In this document: positions 1 through 6,568 of the stretch, piece after piece | Numbering within the stretch: the first letter of the stretch is position 1 | How the letters are laid out: every line of letters starts with the position of its first letter | Assembly (NCBI GenBank): GCA_016795565.1 | Contig: JAEUGW010000026.1 | Location: 1-64,000, forward strand | Source of the DNA: Opitutaceae bacterium | GTDB taxonomy: Bacteria > Verrucomicrobiota > Verrucomicrobiia > Opitutales > Opitutaceae | DNA length: 64,000 nucleotides | Reading direction: 5' to 3' | Made by a program: the position numbers and the translations under genes | Notes under the pieces: generated by a model | Told to the model about the DNA's origin: nothing | Seen by the model: only the letters and a program-made list of their open reading frames with translations | Database searches by the model: none

Positions 1-216
1 CGTGCGGGCCGGCTCGTCGAGTTGCGCCTTGCGCCCCTGGCGGCGCACCTGCGCCAACTGCTTGCGCGGTTGCTGCGCCCAGCGGCTGACTGACTGGCGA
101 GAGGTCTTCAGTCGTCTCGCCACCTCCGCCTGCGCCACGCCTTCATCCAACAGCCGGCGCGCTTCCAAGCGGCGCGCCTTCAGCGCCTCCGCGTCCATCT
201 TCTGTCCTTTTGGCAT
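1..216 (-). CDS. IS630-type transposase, N-terminal part (runs off the window)
   Basis: Only the first 72 codons are in the window; the gene continues beyond base 1. The visible protein starts MPKGQKMDAEALKARR and contains a helix-turn-helix (LLDEGVAQAEVARRLKTSRQ, then SVSRWAQ), followed by a basic linker and QLDEPART. This is the DNA-binding N-terminus typical of IS630/Tc1-mariner transposases and related winged-helix proteins. The DDE catalytic domain is not visible, so it is unknown whether the element is intact. ATG at 216 was chosen; an in-frame ATG at 222 is also possible. It lies beside a tRNA gene and an integrative island, a usual setting for insertion sequences. Confidence 0.72.
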   Translation of the reverse strand, partial: MPKGQKMDAEALKARRLEARRLLDEGVAQAEVARRLKTSRQSVSRWAQQPRKQLAQVRRQGRKAQLDEPART

Positions 217-349
217 GCCCATGCCCAAAGGGTGCGGAAAGACCACCACTTGTCACTTCTTTAAGTAATCCTCAATAATTCCGGCTGCTTCCGCCATTTT
301 AGAGAACCCGACATTCCCTACGTGATCTCACACAGTCCAAATGATGAGA

Positions 350-436
350 TGGTGCCCGGGGTGGGGGTCGAACCCACATGATCTTGCGATCGGCAGATTT
401 TGAGTCTGCAGCGTCTGCCAATTCCGCCACCCGGGC
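350..436 (-). tRNA. tRNA-Leu (anticodon CAA)
   Basis: The minus strand gives an 87-nt cloverleaf with acceptor stem GCCCGGG/CCCGGGC, discriminator A and an encoded CCA. The anticodon stem-loop is GCAGA-CTCAAAA-TCTGC, so the anticodon is CAA (reads UUG). A long variable arm (CGATCGCAAGATCAT) is typical of leucine tRNAs, and the T-arm is GTGGG-TTCGACC-CCCAC. Its last 28 nt are identical to the tRNA-Leu fragment at 13567-13594, which lies on the opposite strand next to the integrase. Confidence 0.97.
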
Positions 437-487
437 GACGTTGTGTCATGCCACGCGAAGAAAAAATGAGTGGCAAGCTGTAATGCA

Positions 488-958
488 CTACATTCCCGTC
501 TGTGGAGCCGGATAGACCGACCCATTACCGGGTATCTTCGTTCCAGCGATTAGCTGGGACCTCAATTCACGATACTTGCCGACCAGTTCGAGGATCGCTG
601 GCGTGAGAATGGCGCCAGTGGTTTTTCCGGTCAGCACACACTCCTTGGCTAGGTTAAAATCATAGAGCAATTCCTCGAGTCCGCGCAGCAGCGCATACTC
701 CTCTGCATTGAAGCGCTGCGATATGGGCTGAGGATCCTTGCCCGTTTGAAGGCGATATCGGTAAACGATGGGTGGGGACCCAGGTCCCGGATCTTTTTCC
801 TGAAGCATTCCCTCAACGCACTGCTCGACGCAGGCGTTGACGAATTCGTTGGGGTTCATGTCCAGTGCGCCTGACAGTTCGAGCACGTGAGGCGTGAGAT
901 GCTTGTGTAAACTCAGTCCGACGCGATCTGGATTGGTGGGCTTCTTCTTGGATAACAT
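488..958 (-). CDS. Hypothetical protein, possible small DNA-binding accessory protein
   Basis: This 156-aa protein is not recognised. It starts MLSKKKPTNPDRVGLSLHKH and is followed by a helical stretch (LTPHVLELSGALDMNPNEFVNACVE) whose layout, a short basic strand followed by two helices, loosely resembles ribbon-helix-helix proteins of plasmid relaxosomes. The rest is soluble and mixed, with no membrane segment. It is divergent from the HTH and relaxase genes and shares the 82-bp intergenic region with them. That position suits an auto-regulator or relaxosome accessory protein, but this is inference only. Confidence 0.55.
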   Translation of the reverse strand: MLSKKKPTNPDRVGLSLHKHLTPHVLELSGALDMNPNEFVNACVEQCVEGMLQEKDPGPGSPPIVYRYRLQTGKDPQPISQRFNAEEYALLRGLEELLYDFNLAKECVLTGKTTGAILTPAILELVGKYRELRSQLIAGTKIPGNGSVYPAPQTGM

Positions 959-1002
959 GGGATGGCCTTGGTTATCACTAGACGTAAAGTGCTGGTATCA
1001 AA

Positions 1003-1030
1003 TTGACAACAGCAATTAACATGCTATCCT
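1003..1030 (+). promoter_or_regulatory. Predicted sigma70-type promoter of the relaxase operon
   Basis: A perfect -35 box TTGACA (1003-1008) is followed after 16 nt by TATCCT (1025-1030), which carries an upstream TG (1022-1023) as in extended -10 promoters. Transcription would start near 1037, only a few bases before the ATG at 1041, so the mRNA would be almost leaderless. The surrounding DNA is AT-richer than the rest of the island. Confidence 0.55.
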
Positions 1031-1040
1031 ATGTTTTCGC

Positions 1041-1310
1041 ATGGAAACAACTACCCCTCCCCCCTACGACTCACCGCCCATGGCCCTCGACAAGTGGATT
1101 GCCGAGGTCGGCATCAATCCCAGCACCGCCTGGCAATGGCGGAAACGGGGGTGGCTGAGCACCGTGAATATCGCGGGCCGGCACTACTTGACGGCCACCC
1201 AGAGGGCGGAATTCGTCCGTCGAGCCGAGGCGGGGGAATTTGCCCAAGCCCCGGGTGGCGCTTTGGCCAAGCATGGCAACCGGGCTGTCGCCCTCCATGG
1301 GCCGAATTGA
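1041..1310 (+). CDS. Excisionase/MerR-like helix-turn-helix protein
   Basis: An 89-aa protein. Residues 14-60 (MALDKWIAEVGINPSTAWQW and the following RKRGW, AGRHYLTATQRAEFVRRAEAGEF) form a winged helix-turn-helix of the kind found in excisionases and phage-type regulators. The W-x-W-RKRG recognition helix is followed by a strand-turn that holds the conserved aromatic residue. A second start at 1080 (MALDKW) would give 76 aa and fits the domain better. It lies 3 nt upstream of the relaxase gene in the same operon. It may act as recombination directionality factor for the integrase at 12109-13374 or as an operon regulator; the sequence does not decide between these. Confidence 0.72.
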   Translation: METTTPPPYDSPPMALDKWIAEVGINPSTAWQWRKRGWLSTVNIAGRHYLTATQRAEFVRRAEAGEFAQAPGGALAKHGNRAVALHGPN

Positions 1311-1313
1311 GGC

Positions 1314-4175
1314 ATGTTCACGATGGCGAAAATCCGGAACGGAAGCACCTATCTGGGGAATCACCTCACGGCGAACGACTATTACTCGGAAAAGGAAGCG
1401 GTCACGGGCGAATGGACCGGCTTGGCGGCGGAGAAACTTGGGTTGGCCGGCCGACGGATCGGAGCGAAGGACGAGGCTTTTGAGCGGTTACGGCAGAATC
1501 GGCATCCCCTGACGGGGCGCAAGCTGACGTCACGGATGGGTGCGGGACGGATCGTATTTCTGGATTTCCAGTGCTCGGCACCGAAGAGTGTCTCGATGCT
1601 CGCGGTCACCTTCGGTGACGAACGGCTGTGCGCCGCGCACCGGGAGGCGGTTACGGTGGCGTTTGCCGAGCTTGAGCGGTTTGCAGCCCGCCGGGTGCGG
1701 GCGGGTGACGCGGCCTGGTCAGAGCAGACTGTGGTGACCAGCAACCTCTGCGCGGCCCGGTTCGAGCACGATGCCTCCCGGGCACTCGACGCGCAGTTGC
1801 ACACGCATCTGGTCACGGCGAACGCCACATTCGATGCCAAGGCGAACCGGTGGTTTGCGCTGACCGAGCGCCAAATGCTCGCCGCGATCCGTTATGCCGG
1901 GAAGGTCTATCAGAACGAGCTCGCCTGCCGGGTGCAGGCCGCCGGCTACGAGATCGAGTCCACGCGTAACACCCGCGGTGCCGTCGAGGGTTTCGAGATT
2001 GTCGGCATCACCGCGGAAGAGCGTGCGCGGGCATCGAAGCGCCGAGCGCAAATCGAGCGAGAGATCGCCGCCTTTCAGAAGAAATTCGGCCGGGAGCCTA
2101 CCACGCGCGAGATTCATGCGATGACCACTGCCACGCGCGACCCGAAGCTGGCGGAAATTACCACCGCCGAGGTGCGCCAGCGACAGCGCGCCGAGTTTGC
2201 CCTGGAACGCGCCCGGGAACTCGACCAGCTCGTCGACCAGGCCCGCCGCCGCGACCCGGTCACAGGCGAAGCGCCCACCGAGGCCGCTTGTCTGAAGCAG
2301 GCTCGCGACCACCTGTTTGAGCGCGCCAGCGTGCAGCAAGGTCACGAGGTCCTCGCCGAGGCTTTGAACCAGGGCTTGGGAACGGTCTCGCTCGACCGGC
2401 TCAAGGAGGCGCTGGCTGAAGGCAAGGTGACCGATTGCGTGCCGCTGAAACGTCAGGCCGACAGCCTCACTGCACCTTATGGCACCCGGGAAGGGCTGCG
2501 GCAGGAGTTGGAATCCATCCGGATCGTGAACGCCGGCCTGAACCGGGGCATGCCGTTGTGGTCGCAGCGATTCGAGTCGGACCCCCGGCTTTCCACGGAC
2601 CAATGCCGCGTGGTAAAATCCCTCCTCACCTCGACCGACACAGTGTGCGCGCTGCGCGGCGTGGCCGGCACGGGCAAGACCACGACCTTGCAGGAATTGC
2701 AGCGCGGCTTGCGGGAAATGAATCGGGACGTCATCGCGTGCGCCCCGACGACCTCAGCCGCGCAGGAATTGCGGGCGCAGGGGTTTGCGAACGCCACCAC
2801 GTTGGAGGATTTTTTGCAGAAATCGAATACGGCGAAGTATGGCGACCTGGGCCGGGGCACGACCCTCATCGTGGATGAGGCCGGCATCGCCGGCACCAGG
2901 CAGGGCGCCGCCCTGCTGGAGCGCGTGAACGACCACAGCCTGCGGCTCATCCTCGTGGGCGACACGAAACAGCATTCCGGCGTCGAGGCAGGCGATTTCC
3001 TGTCCGTCCTCGAACGGCACTCCCGGCTGCGAACCTTTGAATTGACCGATATCCGCCGGCAACAGCACCCGGAATATCGCTCGGCCATCAAGCTCATGGC
3101 GCAGGGTCGGGCGTATGAAGGTCTACTGGCGATCGACCGGCTCGGTTGGCTTCAGGAGGCAAAGGGTGATTACATCAAGCGGGCCGCCGAGCACTACGTC
3201 GGCAATGTGGTGCAGAAGCGCGAGACGGTCCTGGTTGCTCCCACTTGGGAGGATATCCACCGGTTGACCGATGCGGTCCGCCGCGGGCTCAAGGCCGGCG
3301 GCCTCCTTGGCCAGGGCGAGGTCGTCACCGTTGCCGAGCCGCTCAGTTGGACCAAGGCGCAGGCGGCCAAGGCCGTCAATTATCAGCCAGGGCACCTGCT
3401 CACGCTCCACCGGGCCGTTCTCGAAACGGGTCTGCCCACAGGTAGCACACTGGAGGTTGTCACCGTCAAGCGTGGCCAACTGCTGGTGCGGGACACGCAG
3501 GGAAAGGAGCAGAGCGTTTCGCCGGCGCGGCAATCCGATGCCTGGACAGTCTCCCGATCCCGCGAGATCGAGCTGGCACCCGGTGACCGCGTGCTCATCC
3601 GGCAAAACCATAGGGCTACCGGGCTCGTCAACGGTGATGTGCTCACGCTCGAGTCGCGCCAGGCGTCGGGCGCGTGGCTGGCGCGTGATCCCAGGGGCCG
3701 TGCGCGACAGATCCCGGCCGACTTCCGGGCGCTCACACACGGCTACGCAGTCACTTCACACAAGGCCCAGGGCCGCACGGCGGACGAAGTGATCGTGTGT
3801 GCCGCGCAGCTCGACACCAAGAGCGCCTATGTGGCCTTCTCGCGCGCCCGGCACCGGGCCACCGGCTACACGCCCGATAAGGCCGCACTCTTCGACGCGC
3901 TGCCCAATACATCCCAGTCGCGCGCGGCTGCGGTCGATGTTTGGACGCCGGAACGCACGCGGCATCTCCATTGGGCCCGGCGCGTGATCGAGCGGATGCG
4001 GCAAATATTCGTTCCCGTGGTTCCCCCGGTGGATTTCACCGTGGAACTGACTCCGCCAGTGCGACCGAATGCCACCGCGAAGGAGTCCGTTGCCGAAACC
4101 CGGCGTCCCCGCGTCTCCTACAGTGAATCTCCCAGCGAGTCGGCTCCGTCGGTCCGGCAGGGAATGCGGATGTAA
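1314..4175 (+). CDS. MobF-family conjugative relaxase-helicase (TrwC/TraI type)
   Basis: The 953-aa protein nicks one strand at oriT and unwinds it during conjugation. The relaxase domain occupies about residues 1-300. It has a tyrosine pair NDYY (Y23, Y24) near the N-terminus as nucleophile and a metal site formed by H152, H163 and H165 in FEHDASRALDAQLHTHLV, the MobF signature. The helicase part has Walker A GVAGTGKTTTL near 450, Walker B LIVDEAG, and the UvrD-C2 motif YAVTSHKAQGRT near 811. The length matches plasmid TrwC proteins (about 970 aa). The downstream ATG at 1323 (MAKIRNGSTYLG) fits family N-termini slightly better. All key residues are present, so the enzyme should be active. 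Confidence 0.95.
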   Translation: MFTMAKIRNGSTYLGNHLTANDYYSEKEAVTGEWTGLAAEKLGLAGRRIGAKDEAFERLRQNRHPLTGRKLTSRMGAGRIVFLDFQCSAPKSVSMLAVTFGDERLCAAHREAVTVAFAELERFAARRVRAGDAAWSEQTVVTSNLCAARFEHDASRALDAQLHTHLVTANATFDAKANRWFALTERQMLAAIRYAGKVYQNELACRVQAAGYEIESTRNTRGAVEGFEIVGITAEERARASKRRAQIEREIAAFQKKFGREPTTREIHAMTTATRDPKLAEITTAEVRQRQRAEFALERARELDQLVDQARRRDPVTGEAPTEAACLKQARDHLFERASVQQGHEVLAEALNQGLGTVSLDRLKEALAEGKVTDCVPLKRQADSLTAPYGTREGLRQELESIRIVNAGLNRGMPLWSQRFESDPRLSTDQCRVVKSLLTSTDTVCALRGVAGTGKTTTLQELQRGLREMNRDVIACAPTTSAAQELRAQGFANATTLEDFLQKSNTAKYGDLGRGTTLIVDEAGIAGTRQGAALLERVNDHSLRLILVGDTKQHSGVEAGDFLSVLERHSRLRTFELTDIRRQQHPEYRSAIKLMAQGRAYEGLLAIDRLGWLQEAKGDYIKRAAEHYVGNVVQKRETVLVAPTWEDIHRLTDAVRRGLKAGGLLGQGEVVTVAEPLSWTKAQAAKAVNYQPGHLLTLHRAVLETGLPTGSTLEVVTVKRGQLLVRDTQGKEQSVSPARQSDAWTVSRSREIELAPGDRVLIRQNHRATGLVNGDVLTLESRQASGAWLARDPRGRARQIPADFRALTHGYAVTSHKAQGRTADEVIVCAAQLDTKSAYVAFSRARHRATGYTPDKAALFDALPNTSQSRAAAVDVWTPERTRHLHWARRVIERMRQIFVPVVPPVDFTVELTPPVRPNATAKESVAETRRPRVSYSESPSESAPSVRQGMRM

Positions 4176-4180
4176 CCAGT

Positions 4181-4558
4181 ATGGAATTACCACCCAAATC
4201 CGGGCACGGGTCCAAACCGAAGACGCAGTTGGATCGTGACCAATACCAGGCCAATCGGAGCATGCTGATATTTACTCGGGCTGACGGCAGCACCATTGGG
4301 TTTTCGCTCTCGTGGCTTTACCGGTTCGACTATCGGAAGGACGGCCGCGAGGAAAAGTTAACCCTGCACCTGACCGAACACCTAGTCACCGTGGTCGGCT
4401 GGATGCTGGGCATGGCGGTGGGGCAGCTCCAACAAGGCGAAGGATTCCACCTCAGCGAGGTGCCGGAACGATACAAGGGTCTCCAGCGAAATGAGGATGC
4501 CCATATCGCCACCATCACCATCGCACCAGTGACAAAGCCCAATCACGAGAACAACTGA
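4181..4558 (+). CDS. Hypothetical protein of the relaxase operon
   Basis: A 125-aa protein starting 5 nt after the relaxase stop codon, so very probably cotranscribed with it. No family is recognised. It is soluble, with a mixed alpha/beta pattern (IFTRADGSTIGFSLSWLYRF, then a KDGREEKLTLHLTEHLVTVV segment) and no signal peptide, transmembrane segment or metal-binding motif. Tight linkage suggests a role in mobilization or its control. The region just after it changes sharply in base composition. Confidence 0.6.
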   Translation: MELPPKSGHGSKPKTQLDRDQYQANRSMLIFTRADGSTIGFSLSWLYRFDYRKDGREEKLTLHLTEHLVTVVGWMLGMAVGQLQQGEGFHLSEVPERYKGLQRNEDAHIATITIAPVTKPNHENN

Positions 4559-4740
4559 ATCAACCACTCTCAAAACAACCAAACCAACAACAATACGCAC
4601 ACTCACCCTAACCAAACCAGATACAAAACAGCCTACCAAATTCACTCAACCAAACCTCAAGAATCAAACGACCAATGAACCCGTCAAAAAGCACATCAAA
4701 AATCCAAATCTAATGAAGAGAGACGCAATATCCCTAACGC
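4559..4740. other. G-depleted C+A tract, candidate oriT/single-strand signal
   Basis: Between the relaxase operon and the TraK/L/M-like operon lies an open stretch with extreme strand asymmetry. In 4561-4680 there are only 6 G and 13 T in 120 bases, the remainder being A or C, against a GC-rich background. It has no clear hairpin and no gene. In mobilizable elements the origin of transfer usually lies next to relaxosome genes, and strand-biased, poorly structured DNA is typical of regions handled as single strands. The assignment to oriT is inference. Confidence 0.4.
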
Positions 4741-4867
4741 CGTTTTGGCGTTGGGCCGGACCTGCTGCGGCGCAGCCGGATCATTCGAGCCTTGTCCGAA
4801 GTTCATCCGAACTGGGGCGCACCGCTGCCTGAAATCTTCGAATCAGCTCGAATCACTTCGACCAACC

Positions 4868-5185
4868 ATGCCCGGACGGCCCTTCCAGTCGAAACTGCTC
4901 CCGCACCTCGAATTCATCCGCGAGTGCCGCGCGCAGCGCATGAGCTACCCGCGGGTCGCTGCCGAACTGCGAGCCCGTTTCGGCCTGCACAGCGCGCCCT
5001 CGACCATCTTTTCCTTCGTCAAGGTGCGCGCGCGCCGGCGCCCGGTTTTTGCCCTGCCGGAGTCGATCCGGACCCCGACTGCTCCGGCCATGCCTCATCC
5101 CACCCAGCCTGCACCGCGAGCCGGTGCCCGCAGTAGCTGGCTTTCCTACAACCCGGCCCAACCCCTGGAGAAAGACCCACCATGA
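4868..5185 (+). CDS. TraK-like relaxosome accessory protein
   Basis: A 105-aa basic protein starting MPGRPFQSKLLPHLEFIREC. Its helical core (YPRVAAELRARFGLHSAPST, then IFSFVKVRARRR) and a proline-rich tail ending SWLSYNPAQPLEKDPP resemble TraK of IncP plasmids, an oriT-binding protein of about 130 aa with a basic helical core and a similar F-N-P-x-P-N-K-E-D tail. The stop codon overlaps the next start as ATGA, as in IncP traK-traL. An in-frame ATG at 4745 is possible but lies in non-conserved sequence. The match was made by eye, supported by gene order. Confidence 0.65.
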   Translation: MPGRPFQSKLLPHLEFIRECRAQRMSYPRVAAELRARFGLHSAPSTIFSFVKVRARRRPVFALPESIRTPTAPAMPHPTQPAPRAGARSSWLSYNPAQPLEKDPP

Positions 5186-5913
5186 CCAAATTATCCAAAT
5201 GCATCGTCTTCTCGTGCGGCGGCAAGGGCGGCGTCGGCAAGACGACCGTCGCAACCGCCATCGCCGACTTCTACGCCGCACGTGGCATTGCCGCGACTCT
5301 CTTCGACTGTGACACCGAAAACAAGACACGCGGTTCGCTTAGCCATTACTACCCGGCCGCGGGCAAGCTCGACATCCGCACCGAGCGCGGACTCGACCAG
5401 TTCATTGATGCAGCGCTCTCGGCCGACGCGCCGGTCGCGCTGGCTGACCTCGCCGCCGGGTCCGGTCGCGACACCTTCAAGTGGTTCGACACCATGTTCG
5501 GGGGCTTGGCGGCGGCCGATGGCATCCGGTTCACGGCCGTTGCCACCATCACCAGCGCCGCCAGCAGCGTGGAGTCGCTGTTCTCATGGGCGGAAGCGCT
5601 GCGCGACCGCGTGCGCTACCTGGTCGTCAAGAATCACGTTGCCGGGGACGACTTCGGTTATTTCGAGAGGACGGAGCCCGGTCGGGCTTTCCTCGCACAG
5701 GCCCAGCCGGCGATCATTGAGCTGAAGGCCCGCGCCCGTGAGATTCAGGCCGAGCTCGACAACCGCGGTCTCACCGCCGCGCAGGCAATGGCAGCCGACG
5801 CCGCCCGGCGCGGTCCGATCCTTCACGGTGGCACCGCGCGCATCCGCGCAGAAGCCTACGCCCGGCAGATCGACACTGCCCTGGAGTCGGCCCGCCAACT
5901 GCTCCTGCCATGA
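5182..5913 (+). CDS. TraL-like ParA/MinD-type ATPase of the mobilization module
   Basis: A 243-aa P-loop ATPase with the deviant Walker A motif GGKGGVGKTT (residues 13-22) characteristic of ParA/MinD proteins, and DCDTENKTRG in the switch region. The partner genes are not parB-like. The gene lies between TraK-like and TraM-like genes, the IncP order traK-traL-traM, so a role in conjugative DNA processing is more likely than partition. A good ribosome binding site (GGAGAAAG) precedes the ATG, and the start and stop codons overlap both neighbours as ATGA, giving strong translational coupling. A plasmid-type partition ATPase is the alternative. Confidence 0.72.
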   Translation: MTKLSKCIVFSCGGKGGVGKTTVATAIADFYAARGIAATLFDCDTENKTRGSLSHYYPAAGKLDIRTERGLDQFIDAALSADAPVALADLAAGSGRDTFKWFDTMFGGLAAADGIRFTAVATITSAASSVESLFSWAEALRDRVRYLVVKNHVAGDDFGYFERTEPGRAFLAQAQPAIIELKARAREIQAELDNRGLTAAQAMAADAARRGPILHGGTARIRAEAYARQIDTALESARQLLLP

Positions 5914-6503
5914 ACGGGCCGCCCCGCTTTCAAGATTCAGTGTATGACCGCATTGGCACCTACCTGCCGGCGGACCAACGGGAAATGTATTACCGGTATG
6001 TGGCGCATCTGCGAACCCTGGAGCCGGGTGACTCGTTGCTGGTCCTCGCCGAGGGAATGGCGGTGTTCGCCTGCATCTCCCGGCAGGTGCCGGAAGCACT
6101 GGCCGCCGAGCGCGAGAAACTCTTGGCCGAATTCACCCAGCTCTGCCGCAAGCACGAGACCACCACGGCCAACGCCACTGCGGACACACGCGCCATGTTT
6201 GCGGCCCATCAGAAGCTTTTTGAGCAGAGCATCGGCACTTGGCAGAGCCGGGAACAGCAGGCAGTTCAGGCGTTGGAGCGAGTGACCAAAGCCTTCGAGA
6301 AGGAAATCGAGCAGCGCGCAACACGGCTCCAGTCGCTCATCCAGTCCCTTGAAACCGTCACCCATGCCCACAAGGCCGCCGCCTTGGAGACACAGCGTTG
6401 GGTTCAGGGCATCAATTGGGACCAGCGTATCTGGCCCTGTATCGCGAGCCTCGCGGTTGGAACATTGATAGGTGCAGCGGTCCTTTACTTCGGACCCCAA
6501 TAG
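5910..6503 (+). CDS. TraM-like coiled-coil membrane-anchored mobilization protein
   Basis: A 197-aa protein with a soluble N-terminus (about 1-65), a long helical, probably coiled-coil middle (about 66-170, rich in E, K, Q, A, R) and one C-terminal membrane segment (IWPCIASLAVGTLIGAAVLY) ending FGPQ. IncP TraM has the same plan, a long helix plus a C-terminal anchor, and the same place after traL. The start overlaps the TraL-like stop (ATGA). It is the last gene of the operon; the next gene is convergent. Confidence 0.62.
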   Translation: MNGPPRFQDSVYDRIGTYLPADQREMYYRYVAHLRTLEPGDSLLVLAEGMAVFACISRQVPEALAAEREKLLAEFTQLCRKHETTTANATADTRAMFAAHQKLFEQSIGTWQSREQQAVQALERVTKAFEKEIEQRATRLQSLIQSLETVTHAHKAAALETQRWVQGINWDQRIWPCIASLAVGTLIGAAVLYFGPQ

Positions 6504-6568
6504 CGGGAGGCTCACTTAGCCCCCTGTGCATAAGTCCTGATTTGCACCGCTTGGGCCTGACTATTTGT

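Noticed and set aside
2-268. Plus-strand reading frame of 88 codons at the left edge
   Set aside because: It is the shadow of the minus-strand IS630-type transposase start, whose product has a clear helix-turn-helix; the plus-strand product is Arg/Ser/Cys-rich without a domain.
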